64,000 nucleotides of DNA from Ilyonectria destructans (Eukaryota; Ascomycota; Sordariomycetes; Hypocreales; Nectriaceae). The notes beneath the pieces were generated by a model. That model saw only the letters and a list, made by a program, of their open reading frames with translations, searched no databases and was not told the DNA's origin. The stretch is taken from the NCBI GenBank assembly GCA_020740775.1, contig JAHEWK010000018.1, forward strand, positions 744,001 through 808,000. The letters run 5' to 3'. This document shows positions 22,291 through 34,043 of this stretch, one piece after another. The translations under genes and the position numbers were made by a program. How positions within the stretch are numbered: the first letter of the stretch is position 1; each line of letters opens with the position of its first letter.

Positions 22291-23709
22291 TATCGCCGCG
22301 GATCAAATCGTGACGCGTCGGCTTTGGAATGAAGGGATTTAGTTCCGAAAGCCGATGGTGGAGATGTCATCAAATAACTGTGGACCCTCGGCGAATTCCA
22401 TTGACTGACTCGGGAGCGCTATCTCCAACACGTGATGTGACATGGCCCTTGAATATTACTAGGGTCACCTACCTATTTAGTGAGTGGTGAAGTAAAAGTT
22501 GGTTTGTTACGTTTGCTGACGCGTTCGGCAAGATCTGTTTTGTGAGAGTTTAGAACTTCAGTCCTAAATACAACGCATGTCTGTGGTGTTTGTTTGGTGT
22601 CTAGAGACTAGAGATCATTAAGCAACTTGTATGAAATGTGATATAGTCAACTGTAGTTTGCGGCCTCTGCCAATGGGGAATTTCTTTAATACCTTTCCAA
22701 CGGTCGAGCTTGGTAATATGCTTGGAGATTTAGGCGACTGTGACAGAATTCAGATGCATGGTTGTATCTTGCAGGATTGGCGTTGAGATATTCAAACCGC
22801 ACACGGTTTAAACTGGAAGTAAAAATATGAAAATCAGCCATTTTTTAAAAATTGTGTCTTCTCCTATACATGAACAGAAATGGAACAAACCATTCAATTC
22901 GAAGCAAAGGTTGGGCACTACACGCGAACACTTCCAGACTATAATCCATATGCTACCAACCTGAACAGGGGCTAAGACTATGTAAAAAGCAAGAAACAAA
23001 CATGTCGAAAAGCTGGCCAAAGCCAAGTCAGATATGTACTTATGAAAATGCTCACATGGTCCTGCCTGTAGGTCGTCGTGTTTGGATCAAGGAGACTTTG
23101 GTCAGAATGCCGGTGATGACGCTTCGATGGTGGCAGAGTTCTTCGCCGATTATCATATGTCGCCATCAATTTTTGCCAAAATATTTTACTTAACCCCAAC
23201 GATCAATTCAATAAGTGCCTTGTCCTTAGGTCGGTTGGCATTCTGTTACAAGAGACACACATTTGGTCGCTTTGTGTGGTTCACAATGCGCTACGCCATT
23301 ACCCTGGGGAAGTAGCTTCTGGCCCCCAAACGTTTGATAGAAACTAGGCTGGTTGAGCCTATCGATTGTATGCAACTATTGAATTGAGAGCACTTTGTGT
23401 AACACTTTCTTATACATTATTGGTCTTCCTTGGATCCACCTTAACCAAACGAGGCCACCAACCACCGCGTCGCTGGGGTGAGAAACCGCAGACCTCACAG
23501 ACCTCTGCGTTTCGGGTCGGGGAAATACAAATTCTTCTGCGATTGTCTGGGATTTAAAGGAACGAGTGCCCGCACAATTGATTTTATTCTCTCCAACATT
23601 GAAAAATTCTTCAACTCGAGTTACTCATTCCTGCCTTGTCAAATTTCTCCTTGGTCTCCTGCCGACTTCTCCCTGCATTGCCCGCTTCAAGGTCTGCATC
23701 AAAAACATC
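22291..23709. other. Intergenic, 1.4 kb, nothing recognised
   Basis: Left part: presumed promoter of the minus-strand regulator. Right part: C/T-rich leader (CTCCAACATT..., 23590-23700) of the C2H2-like gene. Frames of 60-90 codons in the middle show no family features. Confidence 0.5.
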
Positions 23710-25861
23710 ATGCTTCCATTCCACAACAGCTCGTCCGACTCCAATCCGGCGGATCCTAGCATGTCAGCTGGAGCAGTCAGCCCAGCGCACACTGCAACAC
23801 ACAAAAAGCTTTCCCTCAGAGTGAGTCGAACAGCAGTCATCATTATGCGCTTGCGCGCAGTGGCGATACACGTGGGAGTAAACGAACAAGGCTAATCAAT
23901 CCTAGATGCCGAACGAAGGCGCGACTACCCGTGAAGATGACCTATCTGGCCCTTTACTCCTAAATATGGGGCGCGGAATCGAAGCGCATGAATATGAAGC
24001 AACTCCATACCCGCTCGATCTGGGCGGAGAACCCGAATTCAAGGATCTGCCCCGGCCTGGAGCCAACCGTGAATCCGTACTGCCGTCGGGCCCCCCTGAA
24101 ATCCCAACCACACGGCGCTCACAGACTACGTCACTGCCTGAACCGTCGGATGGGGGAGCATCATTCTCGGTGCCCGTGGATTGCCCGTCATCAGCAAACC
24201 TTTCACATCGTGAAATTACAAACCCCGAAACACAGACGACACATTCAACCTCCTCTGACATAGACAACAGAGCCATTGGTCTATTTCCATGGAAGTACCA
24301 ATTTTCATGGGAAGATTCCAGTCTGTTATTCGCCAACGAACCATTTAACGTGGACGGAACAGCTCAGACGCTATCGTCTAAAGCCAGTCCGAATTCAGAA
24401 ATCGCATTTACGACGCCTCCCGTATCCAATCCCAGGTCGAAAACCAGCTTACGTGGTGATCATGAGTCTTGGAGCTTTCTCGGTACGGGCTTGTTTGGTG
24501 TCCGCGCTTCAACCGAATCCTGGGCTGCGAGCGATGTAGCTCGAGATCTGGAGACAGAATCCGAAGCATGGGCGGTTTCCAGTACCAACTCCACATCTAA
24601 CTCCATTTCCAAGAGAGATCTCGACCCGCAGTTCATCATTGCCCACGAAGACGTCATCGATCGGTTAGTCATGTTACTTTTTGACGACTATACGAGGTCC
24701 TACGCACCGCAGAGATCCCAGAAACCAGGCAGTACAACAGGAAAGGACCAGAGCGTGTCTCACTCAGACTGCGATTCAACCAGAAGAACGGAAAGAAATG
24801 GTATACCGACTAAGCGAGCAAGCAGGCAGACACGACGCAAGGCGATCAAAGGCTCTGGGGAGAGCGAAGACGGAGACTCTCCCGACAAGGGGAAAAGCAC
24901 ATCTGGCACTCCACGCTTAAAGAAACCACGCGTCTTTGCCTGTCCATTTCTAAAGTGGAGGCCGGAGTCGTATGTGGCTATCTGCACAAAGAAGATGACA
25001 CGCATTCGGGACGTGCGGGCCCATCTCATAAAAAAGCACTATGTGCCGTACTGCATTAACTGTTACAAGGCCTTGGCAAACGGCACTGCATCAATCCATG
25101 GCTGCATTAAAAAGCCTACTGCACCAGTCGAGTGTGTCACGGACGAGAAACTCGAAGCAATCAATGAACGCGCCGATAGACGCAAGTCCCATGAACAACA
25201 ATGGCAACAGTTTTACGGAGTACTCTTCCCAGGTGAACCAATGTGTCTCGACCCGTTCTTGGATTCCGTCGTGGAGGAGGAAATGGATGAACTCACAAGC
25301 TATGTCGAGCATGGAGGGCTGGGAGAGCTTCTGAGAGAAGAGATAAAAATCATGGGGTTTCGGGGCGAGACCGCAGCCAGATTCTACAAGGGAGCTATGC
25401 GGAGATTTGTTCCGAAAGCAGCGGCACTGCTGCGTGCATACAACAGCGAAAGGCATTCTCATTGTGACGTGCTGGGGAAACCAACGCAAGACTACGACGA
25501 GACGGCGGCATTTGCCCGCTCTTACCAAACCCTAGATGCCGATGTGCTTGCTGAAATCGCCTTGCATAGCACGCAGCACCCCCCGGATCCAACCACAGCT
25601 ACACATACGTTTTCGTTTGAGGATTTGAATGGACACACAACGACATTTGGTGATCAACGAAGCATGGACATGGACAGCATGGAAATCCCTGACACCTTCG
25701 ATGTGGTACACCCAGAATTTACTGGATCTGAGTCTAATATGTGGAATACCCCTATTGTCTCCGGTGAATATCAGACAGATGCTGAGTTTTCGTGTCTACT
25801 GTTCTCTGAGGACGAGACGCTTGAGACGGGGAATGCGGAGGGGTCCATGTGGAATATATGA
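23710..25861 (+). CDS. C2H2-like zinc-finger-related nuclear protein, 688 aa
   Basis: Exons 23710-23820 and 23906-25861, with an 85 bp GTGAGT..CTAG intron; the second exon alone also starts with ATG (23906), so a 651 aa form is possible. Residues 1-300 are low-complexity, rich in Ser, Thr, Pro and Glu. A basic run (KRASRQTRRKAIK) lies near residue 335. At about 378-440 there is a degenerate fungal finger: FACPFLKWRPESY, C, RIRDVRAHLIKKHYVPYC, INC. This resembles the CP.Y..P..Y..C....R...H...KH..P..C..C type found in many uncharacterised fungal proteins, often near STAND or HET genes. The C-terminal half is acidic and Asp/Glu/Ser-rich, possibly an activation region. A role in transcription is likely but not shown. 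Confidence 0.8.
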
Positions 25862-26711
25862 TGCCAGTGTTAGAGTGCTTCTGACCTATTATCGTTTAAC
25901 ATATCAGAATTCTATGCATGAGTACTTTACAGTGTTCAAAGTATTATCTACGAATAACGCATGGTATTCAATATCCAGTGACAGTGTTTGATGTTTGTAA
26001 TACCATGATCCAGCCTCTCTTATTAATGCGAGGAAGACCGAAACCAGGAGGCTTGGTAGCAAGGATACGTGCGTCCATATCCCCCGACTCCTAATCAACT
26101 ATTTGACCATCTAGAAGTGGGAAGTTACATCGATGTCGATACTATTCTCCGTGGGGTTTGCCGGGTGGTTTGTAGACGCCTCACATTGAGGAAGCCAGCC
26201 CTTCCCGGACGTCATACTCACTCATTTCTGTCTATTCCTCATCGATTATTGAAACTATTACATTCTCACTATTAATAATTATTTCCATTTCCTCGTACTG
26301 AGATTCTCAAGTGTTTGTTGCTTAAGAATACATACGCGGCACGCCCCGACTCAGCACCAAATGAGCCCACAATCAGTACCGTCACTCCAAATCCTTTCTC
26401 GAGCGACTTGCATCAGATATGTTAGTCCTTCTGAACAGGTTCCAAGTGGACTTGCAAGCTGGAAATTCAGTACTGGCTATGCCGCGCAGCTCGGATTGAT
26501 CCGACAGTATCTACGGAACAAAATCTCTCCTCGACAAAGTTCACGCGGCATGCGGTATCCATGGTAGGCCAATTGGCATTTACGAATTAATTTAGACTCG
26601 TTGAACGGAATGTGCAACCTTGAAATGCATCCAATGACAATTTTCATGCACCCCAACACCTTATATGCTTTTGCCTGGCACTCCAGTATGCAGTAACCTT
26701 CAATCGATAAT
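25862..26711. other. Convergent intergenic stretch, nothing recognised
   Basis: 850 bp between the stop codons of the C2H2-like gene (+) and the fasciclin gene (-). It is AT-rich in parts (26250-26300). Short frames have no family support. Confidence 0.5.
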
Positions 26712-28114
26712 TTATAGCATCAGGAGGCCAGCTGCCACAGCAACGGCCCCGGAGTAACTGAAAGTCAAGGCGCTCGCAGCGTTCGTCTCGGTTGAAGAAG
26801 AGCTACTGGACGTAGCTGTTGAACTTGGTACCTCGGCCGTGGTGGCTGTGGAGGTACTGTCACCACTGGATTTCGCAGAGACATTATCGTCTGTTTCAAT
26901 AACGGAGTCAAGACTGGTGTGTATGTTAGCAACCCAAATTCGATGGGCAATTATGTCAACAAAAGAGCTGGCTGTTCGGTCAAACTCACATGTGAACCAG
27001 TCCGTTGTTGGTTAGGACATTGGCCTCGATGACCTTGGCGTTATTGAAATAGATATCGTTGCCCTTGATTCGGACAGTGATCTTGGTATTATTCAGGCTG
27101 TTGAGAACCATTCCGTCCTCGAGGAAATTTGTGTATGTAACTTGCTCCAAAGTGTGGTGCCTTTAGAAGCGGTTAGTTGGTGGTGTATCAAAAAAGAAAG
27201 GACGGGGTAACTCGTAACGTACAAGACTGTTCCGGCCACTTCATTCTGGGTGCCCGAGACCTGAGGATTTCCCGCGTTCTTGAAAGCCTCGGTCGAAGGA
27301 GCAAGGCAGGTGACATTGAAGGATGCGTTGATTCTAGGCCATAACCCACTCTTAACCAGCGCCTGGTCCATGGATTGAAGGGTTTCGTCCGGATAGGATT
27401 TAATTGTCAGGGAGCAATTCTTCGGCGGGACGAGAACGCTACGCCAAATATGTGAATAATGCATTCAGAGCCATGGTTCGCAGAGTATGGGGAGACTTAC
27501 CTGTCAACGACCTGGAATGTGTTCACACCCTTGGATCCCCACGTGGCATCAACCGCCGTCATGCCGACATCCTGAGCCAATCCCGCTCTGATATTTACCA
27601 CAGGGCCAGCTCCTTGCCTCTTCATGCGACGGGAACTCTTGTCCTTTTGCGTGGCAAACACGACCTGGCCGGTGGCCTTCTCTCCGTACGCCTGCTCGAG
27701 CTGCGGTCCAGCGGATCGGTTGTTGTACTCGGCTCCTTGCAACAATGTCGGCACGGTCATTCCATTCGGGGTATCGAAGTCCTTGCCCTTCAATGACGCT
27801 GCCAAGGTTTGATACGAGAAAAACGTCTGAATTTCGCCCAAAGTGAGCTCTGAGACGTCTGTGAGGCCCGAATCTCTGAGGTAGGTGTTGATTGCGTCGT
27901 CGGTAGGAACCAGCACGGTGACGTTTTTCGCGTCCTCTCCCACGATGTCTTCGAATGACTGGCCAGCTGCGCCGAGCAGGGAGCGAAAGATGCTGAGGTT
28001 GGGATAGCCCTCGAGAGCCGACGAGAGCTCCTCCTGCGGTTCGGCGGATTGGGCGCTACCGGCGAAGCACAACAAGGCGACGCTCGCGGCGAGGGGAGAC
28101 AGTGACGCGCGCAT
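26712..28114 (-). CDS. GPI-anchored fasciclin (FAS1) domain protein, 400 aa
   Basis: Secreted cell-surface adhesion-type protein. Exons read leftwards: 28114-27501, 27438-27223, 27160-26990 and 26913-26712 (1203 nt). An N-terminal signal peptide (LSPLAASVALLCFAGSAQSA) is followed by two FAS1 modules. The first has NLSIFRSLLGAAG and VTVLVPTDDAINTYL; the second has SLWPRINASFNVTCLAPST-like sequence, then TYTNFLEDGMVLNSLNNTKI and VIEANVLTNNGLVHILDSV, the H2-box ending of FAS1 domains. A Ser/Thr-rich stalk (about 355-385) leads to a small-residue site and a hydrophobic C-terminal tail (ALTFSYSGAVAVAAGLLML), the pattern of a GPI-anchor signal. Several Asn-X-Ser/Thr sites are present. Likely location: plasma membrane or wall. 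Confidence 0.93.
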
Positions 28115-30242
28115 TCTGACGGTTGGATCGACAATTACCAGGAGGAAGAGATGGTCAATTGCGACCGAGAGCTACGGCGAACAGCCGTTTCCACAGCTCC
28201 CCTTTTAATGAGCTCCCTCCCCTGGCTGCAGGTGGCGGCATAGCCAAGCCCATCTCCAAGTCCAGGCGGAGTCGAGGCTTGTACGCCTCAGACGCCATGG
28301 ACAAATAGCGAGAGGACGGCGCAGCCACTGCAACCCCCCAATAAGCCAGTCAATGCGAGCTGTGTCAATCTGACGTGAGCTGAGACTGGATTTTAGCTGG
28401 CCGGGGACCAAAAAGGAGCCCAGCTGAAATTGAACAATCATACCGGCCGCCACTAAATTCTCACCCGCGTCTGGACCATTGGAATCTCTGGGACCTGGTG
28501 GCCTTGCCCCGGTCTAACCTGGCTTAGGATTAGTCTGAACCGCCCTCCCGGCCTGGAATGGACGTTGGAGAGAGTAACTTATTCTCAGCAGTACCGAGAC
28601 CCGAAGCTGACATGACGCCAAGAAACAAGGTAGCCGGAACCCTGGCAATCCGTCTCGTAATTGAGATCACCCGGCAGTCAACGTAAATGAATGCCGTGGA
28701 TACATCTGACCGTCTTCCAATGCGAAAATTAAAGCCATCGGCTTCTTCCATGCCGATGGCTGAGCTTAGCCTCCAGCCCTGCGCAGCGAGCGTTGCCTTA
28801 TTCGGAAATAGCTGCAAGCCAGCGGAGGCGATTCTCCTCATTGTCCCAAGCATGCAATACTCCGTCTCCATCCGGACGAATCCGTTCAAGCCAAAAGGTA
28901 GGATAGTCTCGTTTAATACCCGCTCGGATAGATCGCAGCAGCGCTATTGATTGTGCATCGTGGCAATACATGGTCAGGCGCTCTACCTAGTGCCCAATGG
29001 TCCAACAACTTAAATGGTAAGCTTTTCCCGTACCCTGGTACGCATCATCCCTTACCTTCAGCCCCTCTTCACAGCCCATCATAGTACTGGGCTGGTTGTT
29101 TCTCCAATACTGGGGATATGGTGCTATTCGCACCCCGGTACAAATCCTTTCCTAAGCCTCGGCTGTATCCGGGCACTTGGTTGACTTATGTGTGCAGTCG
29201 GGGTGTCATATGTGAAGGCTCAAGCTACTCTCATGACGAAATTTAACCCAATAAAGACAATCAATCATCATCAAGAGAGACAAATGCTACTGATTAGTCT
29301 TATTTTACATTTGCTAAAATGCATCATTAAGAATCATTTTAAGGATTGCAGCATGGGATTAACTATGCAAATAGTGATGTACATCTGTGCGAATCGCAAT
29401 ACTCGACAGGTGAGGGCCATACGGAGCACTGCAGCTTGGCTACATATAGCCATGTCTTTCTGGTTGATGACATCCAATGAAATGGAGCTATTCTTGGTAA
29501 CTCTCGAGGTAATGAAGCGGGAAGTTTAGGTGTCAGGTGAATATAATGTTATTGCTTATGTGGGGGAATATTTAGCTGCCTGATATGTGTCTACACACTG
29601 TTATGGAAGCATATGTCACTTGTGGGGTCACTTGGTCACTTTCATACGTCATCTTGATGCGTCTGTAGCTATTATTGGAGACCGGAAACAGCCACTTCCG
29701 TATCCCAGCCTCAGGCCTTCAACATCTAGTTCTCTGTCCTCAGCCTCAGTGGCTGTAGGAGACTTCCATCGTTTGGGAAAAGATAGGACTTTGAAAAAGA
29801 GCTTCATATATGGAGATATTTGCCTGCCTGGCCACGCCATTATCAGTCGAAGCAGCAACTAGGTCCGTAAAAAGTAAGATAATGCCACGGAGGAAATTCT
29901 CAAGTCAACTCATGGTGCCTATCTGCTAATATCTGTCGGAATTGCATGCATTATGCGTGCATAGGAACACGGTTGAACATTCAGAGTACCATTAGGGATC
30001 ATTATCAACAATTTATCGTAGTGTTATATTCCATTATGCGGAGTGTTTGATATCGCTGTTTCCTTAATTCATTATATATTTTCTCAAAGCTGCAACCTTT
30101 ATATGTCGCATTACTAGAGCCTGAGCTGAAGTTCAATGTGGTGTGTGTACAGGGTAACACATCACCCCGTGCCTCGAAACCAATCCCCGCCATCAGGGCC
30201 TGAATTCCACAAACGTAATTTGCCCAATTTAATCGCTAGTGT
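28115..30242. other. Intergenic, 2.1 kb, nothing recognised
   Basis: The left 300 bp are the presumed promoter and leader of the minus-strand fasciclin gene. The remainder has only short frames. A hairpin-like stretch with CCGTACCCTGGTACG near 29030 resembles one near 39190 (CTGTACTTCGGTACG), but I could not tie either to a known element. Confidence 0.45.
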
Positions 30243-31010
30243 CTAACTGCTAGAAGCTGCAATCATCTTGCCTACCATATCAGGCAATGTGTCAGCAAAA
30301 ATATCTACCTGTCCGAATATGTCGGGGAGCGCCTCGCCCTTCAAAGTAGTACAATAAGCCGCATCAAATCTACACCATTGAGGTCGATAAAGAATGAAAC
30401 AATAAGAATAGGTGAATATGTACCCCACAGTCTTTGCTGTCGATGCATCCCACAGGTGTGCAGCTGTAAACCAAGGCTTAGACCCATCGGCCGAGAGCCT
30501 TTTAAGAATAGGCTCATAAGCCTCTGAGGTTGGCTTTGCAAGCCCTGCAGTGTCGTAAGAGAGAATACTCTCTATGGGCATGTTGACGCCTCCCCGCGAG
30601 AAGTATCCTTTCGCAGGGGTAATGTCTCCTGCCGTAAAAACAAAACTGTGAAACCGGCTTCACGCAGCTTGCTGATGCACTCAGCAGCTCCCTCTCGAAA
30701 AGCCTGTTTCTTCGACGAATCAATTAGAACGCAACATCCTCCCCGCTTGCGAAGGAGTGCGGGTCTTTGATTCCGGCGTAATGAAGGCATCGGTAAAATA
30801 GAGCCTCAAAGACTTTGAAGAAAACTACGTAGCGTCCAGACATGGAAAGATACGTGTACTCACGCTCGGCCACCTCCAGCCAGCAGCACCCAAGAAGGTT
30901 CGGGTGGATGCCGCGGGCGCGGAATCGCTCGCCGAGTCATTCATCCATGGCTTCGAATAAATACTCCTAGGAGACGAGCGTGCCGACAACGTCAAAAAAC
31001 AATGTTCCTT
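30243..31010 (-). pseudogene. HAD-superfamily (haloacid dehalogenase type II-like) pseudogene
   Basis: Read leftwards from about 31010, fragments in different frames line up with fungal type II haloacid dehalogenases. First come the nucleophile motif FFDVVGTLVS and a helical cap region (FRARGIHPNLLGCCWLEVAE), then GAAECISKLREAGFTVL and AGDITPAKGYFSRGG. Last come ILSYDTAGLAKPTSEAYEPI, the conserved WFTAAHLWDASTAK and a C-terminal LPDMVGKMIAAS. The frame is destroyed by TAG directly after TLVS, TGA 24 bases later, a further TAA near 30721 and at least two frameshifts (near 30720 and 30640). A 54 bp GT..AG intron near 30345-30400 is still visible. Not functional. The family call is strong because four conserved motifs appear in the right order. 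Confidence 0.85.
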
Positions 31011-31262
31011 GATGCAGATATGGCTAGGAGATGCATGAAATTTGCGGAGAGGGTATGGGATAAGTTGGGGTTGATCAATGATTGCTCGGGTGAAGAATAC
31101 TTCGCGGCCAGGGTCCAGGTGCTCCCTCAAATATTGACTTCTCGTAAGTGATGCGTAGAGTCTACACTCTGCAAACATGTCGCACTTTGTTGCATCATCG
31201 TGTAGATGCTCCACTACTGAGTCCCGGGAGTTGGTCCGGTCGTTACTTAAGACCCAGCATCT

Positions 31263-31307
31263 ATTGCCAAAATAGGTATTGCCAAAATAGGCATTGCCAA
31301 AATAGGT
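31263..31307. repeat. 15 bp tandem repeat, three copies
   Basis: Three head-to-tail copies of ATTGCCAAAATAGGT, the middle one ending in C instead of T, followed by a further ATT. It lies between the HAD pseudogene and the DAO promoter. Confidence 0.9.
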
Positions 31308-31343
31308 ATTTTGTTTCCGGCCCTTTGGTGGATTAGATGTACC

Positions 31344-31610
31344 TGAGGGGTAGGTGCTCCGCGATCGGACCAGCGATTATCCCTGTTTCCCGGCGTATCA
31401 ATCACGGGAAATACTTGTCGTATACAGTCGTTCTTATCAGGTTGTCCGGTCGGGGCGATTGAACATTCGCTGCTAAATGTTCCAGATAGTAGCGGGCCGA
31501 TCAATTGTATCTATTGAGGGGTAAGTGCTACAAAACCGGCCCGGCGATTACGCCTGTTTCGTGTCGTATCAATCGCTGCGAGATTGTCCATATACAGCAG
31601 TTCCTAGTAG
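31344..31610. repeat. Diverged direct repeat, period about 170 bp
   Basis: Two copies starting TGAGGGGTAGGTGCT (31344) and TGAGGGGTAAGTGCT (31514). They share GCGATTAtccCTGTTTC..GCGTATCAATC and TATACAG..GTTC over about 90-100 bp with roughly 70-75 percent identity by eye. Copy 2 contains an intact CCGGCCCGG; copy 1 has the eroded form TCGGACCAG at the same place. Confidence 0.6.
31536..31544. promoter_or_regulatory. CCGG-N-CCGG palindrome upstream of DAO-1 (copy 1)
   Basis: CCGGCCCGG inside the diverged direct repeat, 650 bp before the DAO-1 start. As an everted pair it reads CCG-N3-CGG, the kind of triplet pair recognised by Zn2Cys6 proteins; the binding protein is not known. Confidence 0.45.
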
Positions 31611-32047
31611 ATCCTCTGCGAAGTGAAGGGCACATGATATTTTATCGAGTCAGTCTTGAACTAGATGTAGCAAGGAGGATGTACAATGTTTGTTTAACGG
31701 GTTAATGGGTAAATACTACCAAACCTTGTGCCAGTAAATTGGCCACGGCCAGACTAGACTGAGATGGGGGAAAACGGTCTAAAGTCTAGTCTACGTGGAA
31801 CCCTTTCGTAAAGTTGCATAAGGGCCCACCTGCAATAATTATGCGACAATATTAGTAGAGAAAACAGTCACTCATGGCATGGGCTCACGGACGATGTACG
31901 GGTTTGCTCGCTGACTAAACACTTGAGACGAGATCAGATAAGCTAAAATAATAAGTGAAATCCCATTTACGCTCAAAATAGTATCTGGTGCACTGATTGA
32001 TAACTGGGAACGGTGGAGTTGTGCAATACTTTGACTGGGTCCGCCCA

Positions 32048-32056
32048 CCGGCCCGG
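32048..32056. promoter_or_regulatory. CCGG-N-CCGG palindrome upstream of DAO-1 (copy 2)
   Basis: CCGGCCCGG in the proximal promoter, 140 bp before the ATG at 32196. Same 9-mer as at 31536, 37053 (other strand) and 37317. Confidence 0.5.
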
Positions 32057-32195
32057 GTCACTACCTCGACCATCAAGGTGTCGGGAGCCTCAAATGAACT
32101 TAAAGAGCTGACGCCAACTTCAACTTGACCAGTAAATCATCTCCATGCCAATTCCACACTACGCAGATACTTGACCAATACATCGATTTTCCACA

Positions 32196-34005
32196 ATGCC
32201 TCTCCCAATTAACAACCCTACCAAGTCTTTCTGGATTGAGGGGGCCGCATCCCCTCTACGAGACTTTCGCTCCACCAATGACCTACCAAGCGAGACAGAT
32301 GTCGCTATTATCGGTAGTGGATATGCAGGAGCAACCACGGCCTACTGGCTGCACAAGGTAAATAGATAGCCTCATATCAAGTTTGTCAAAAAGATGCTAA
32401 TTAAATGCAAGCACACGCAAAACAGCCCCGTAAAGCCCAAAATGCTGATGCTCGAGGCACGGGATATTTGCGGATCTTCAACTGGTCGAAATGGTTGGTT
32501 TCATGCTCATTTGGATATCTTCAACACTAACGGAAGGTTAACTAAGGGGGGCAATTGAGACCTCATGCGTACTCGCGCTACACACGGTGGTCGAAGCGAT
32601 TTGGCTCTGAAGGGGCCATGGCGCTCATTAAGCATGAAATGGCGCATCTGTCTGCCTTTAAAGAACTTGCAGATGAGGAGGGCATTGCCGAGGAGGTTTG
32701 CCTCAAGTTTGGCGAAACATTTGACGCAGCAATGTCGGATGAAGCGTGGATCCGACTGAGGGGCTCTTATGAATTGATGAAAAAAGACCATGGGGAAGAG
32801 AACGAGGTGGTCAAAGTCTGCAGGCTTATTGAAAGCTCCAAGGATGCCGAGGAGTTCACCCAAATGAAGGCATGCCTCGGGGCAGTAGTACACCCTGCCG
32901 GTCAAATGTGAGTGCGCCATGTTACTTTGTGGACATACCTGAAGATGACTGACAGCTCGCAGATGGCCCTACAAATTTGTTCATGCCATTCTTCGCATCG
33001 TACTTGAAGCAGGCAATCTGAACCTCCAAGCACACACACCGGCTTTGAGCGTTTCGGAGCGAGACTCCGACGGCTGGATTACTGTTAAAACGCCGAGAGG
33101 AGACGTGCGAGCAAAGTCAGTGGTACACACGACGAACCGATGGGCCTCCCACCTCTTGCCGGAGTTTAGCAACCTCATCGTTGCGGACAGAGCAACTCTG
33201 GCGTCTATTCCTGCTCCAGAGGGTTTCATTAGACATACTGGTGCCCAGCATTGGGACAGCGTCGTTAACGTATGTGTACTCCGGAACGCGACAGGTTCAA
33301 TAGCTAACTCTCATAGAACTATCATCTCCAGCTTCCACCACCGTACAACAATATCATTGTTGGCGGAGCTAGATCCGTTCTTGTTCACTCTCCGGACAAG
33401 TGCTACCTTAACGATGAAGAGGACCAGCAATTCGATGGTATTCCCGAGTTTTACCAATCTTGGCCTGCATCAGACGTGGTCGGCTGGCCAGGAAACAATC
33501 CAGCAGAGTTGTGGAAGGGTGTTAACGAGGGCGGTTGTTGGACAGGTGGTAAGTCTTCCGGCGTGTCTCATGCCGTATTAATCGCCCACTAACACTATTG
33601 CTAGTTGACTCAGTAAGTCTTGACGGCTTTCCTTTTGTCGGTGCCATGCCGAGTCACTCTGGACACTTTGTTGCGGCAGGATTTTCAGGTCACGGTGAGT
33701 GTTTGTTTCCGTCGCATCGATTTTATACACACACTAATGCAAGCACCCAAGGCATGCCTCGAATACTGCTCTCTACCGCTCACGTCACACCACTTATCTT
33801 GGATGCCTTGGGTTTCCAATACAGCGCCCCATCGCTTGTTGGACCATACCCACCACTGCCGAAACCGTTCTCTGCTACGTCCGAGCGAATCGACTCCCTT
33901 CAAAAAGTAGACGCTACGGCTATATTTGAGCAAGACACGACAGATGCTGTGGAAAGTGCAAAGAAGCCGTTTTGCATTGGCCGCAAAGTTGATTCACGCC
34001 TTTGA
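32196..34005 (+). CDS. FAD-dependent DAO-family oxidoreductase, 495 aa (DAO-1)
   Basis: Flavin amine/amino-acid oxidoreductase of the DAO family (sarcosine oxidase/GlpO-like fold; similar fungal proteins are annotated near gamma-glutamylputrescine oxidase). Seven exons: 32196-32357, 32412-32493, 32547-32907, 32963-33269, 33317-33548, 33605-33694, 33752-34005 (1488 nt). The dinucleotide-binding motif VAIIGSGYAGATTAYWL lies at about residues 42-58 and LMLEARDICGSSTGRNG follows, as in the family. LRPHAYSRYTRWSKRFG, then HPAGQIWPYKF, the substrate-domain strand NNIIVGGAR and the C-terminal FAD box VDGFPFVG-like plus HFVAAGFSGHGMPR complete the fold. Intron 2 uses the rare donor GTTGGT. No signal peptide; probably cytosolic or peroxisomal-like (C terminus DSRL, not a strong PTS1). 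It is separated from its paralogue at 37463 by an UNC93-like carrier. Confidence 0.92.
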
Positions 34006-34043
34006 AGTGTTAGGCGGGATGACAGAGTAGCTAAACTCTATGC

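Larger units (their letters stand above)
31011..32195. promoter_or_regulatory. Intergenic and promoter of the first DAO oxidoreductase gene
   Basis: No gene. It contains a 15 bp triplicate repeat (31263-31307), a diverged direct repeat of about 100 bp (31344 and 31514 onwards) and two copies of the palindrome CCGGCCCGG (31536-31544 and 32048-32056). The second copy lies about 140 bp before the ATG at 32196. Confidence 0.6.

Noticed and set aside
29010..29060. Hairpin words CCGTACCCTGGTACG (here) and CTGTACTTCGGTACG (near 39190), suspected shared element
   Set aside because: Similarity covers only about 15 bases and flanks do not align.
31263..31307. Three-copy 15 bp repeat considered as a CRISPR-like array
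   Set aside because: Copies are directly adjacent without spacers and the host is eukaryotic; a simple minisatellite.
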